NCBI GenBank assembly: GCA_030248295.1
Contig: JASANH010000702.1
Location: 80,085 to 144,084, forward strand
Source: Mesodorylaimus sp. YZB2_4
Taxonomy: Eukaryota > Nematoda > Enoplea > Dorylaimida > Dorylaimidae
DNA: 64,000 nt
Direction: 5' to 3'
Both the position numbers and the translations under genes were made by a program. Below the pieces are notes generated by a model that did no database searches, had not been told where the DNA came from, and saw nothing but the letters and a program-made list of their open reading frames with translations. This document shows positions 63,861-64,000 of the stretch, piece by piece (position 1 is the stretch's first letter; each line of letters starts with the position of its first letter).

Positions 63861-63953
63861 AATGACGCTCCCTGGGTCCTACGAACCAGTGTACAACAGT
63901 ACGATAATGGAGAACACCGAGACCATCAGTTCAGTGATCGAGACAGCTGTTTA
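63861..63953 (+). CDS. Alternative last exon of the Cys-rich membrane protein
   Basis: It is preceded by a polypyrimidine tract and TTTTTCAG. It reads in frame (HTMTLPGSYEPVYNSTIMEN, then TETISSVIETAV-stop) after a donor at 63681. It would replace the YKKK tail with a longer acidic one carrying YEPV. The donor GTACAA is weak, so usage is uncertain. Confidence 0.4.
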
Positions 63954-64000
63954 ACATATGTTATAAACACGTTCAATGTTTTTTTGTTATGCTAATACCA

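Overview
This is invertebrate-animal nuclear DNA. It shows spliced genes with very short GT-AG introns (about 55-60 nt), BEL/Pao, Ty3/Gypsy and LINE retroelements, a piggyBac transposase, a Maverick/Polinton integrase and a C-type lectin/PAN gene. No bacterial operons, rRNA, tRNA or CRISPR were seen. The mix would suit a nematode-like animal, but the species cannot be told from the sequence. Most of the window is transposon-derived and decayed.

Layout. 0-13 kb: dispersed repeats, one plausible host gene (C-type lectin + PAN, 4.8-5.8 kb, minus) and a broken lectin copy (8.8 kb), mixed with scraps of Gypsy (6.8-8.1 and 9.0-9.6 kb), LINE (2.7 and 10.2 kb) and mariner-like (11.6 kb) elements. 13.2-16.7 kb: BEL/Pao element 1 (5' LTR, primer site, gag, protease, RT), cut off and followed directly by a broken SET-domain sequence (16.7-17.2 kb). 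18.6-25.6 kb: a Gypsy gag scrap, then a large minus-strand Gypsy element (gag, protease, RT, RNase H, integrase, 5' LTR with TATA box). 26.7-36.3 kb: LINE and Gypsy scraps, a palindromic MITE-like element and paired dispersed repeats.

36.3-47.7 kb is a three-level nest. BEL/Pao element 3 is split inside its integrase by a 6.3-kb insertion flanked by TTAA. That insertion is itself interrupted by BEL/Pao element 2, which has two LTRs, a 5-bp target duplication (ACTAT), a 54-bp duplication in one LTR and a roughly 1,050-codon open frame lacking RT. 47.8-50.3 kb: a 5'-truncated LINE and an unclassified gag/protease fragment.

50.7-54.9 kb is the most unusual part: a decayed Maverick/Polinton integrase beside a compact block of small genes, most with their own TATA box. 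One encodes a C-terminally anchored Bcl-2-family protein. Upstream of the last gene lies an array of CCAAT-containing and GGCGAAGCT repeats that looks like a viral-type enhancer. A broken piggyBac transposase (56.4-58.9 kb) and minisatellites follow. At 61.4-63.95 kb lies a second cluster: a membrane-anchor exon (minus), a second and different Bcl-2-like gene (plus), and a spliced, cysteine-rich, single-pass membrane protein with two possible cytoplasmic tails. The window may therefore hold remnants of a virus-like Maverick that carried apoptosis-inhibitor and membrane-protein genes. The Bcl-2 folds are well supported by motif order. Their membership in one element is inference.
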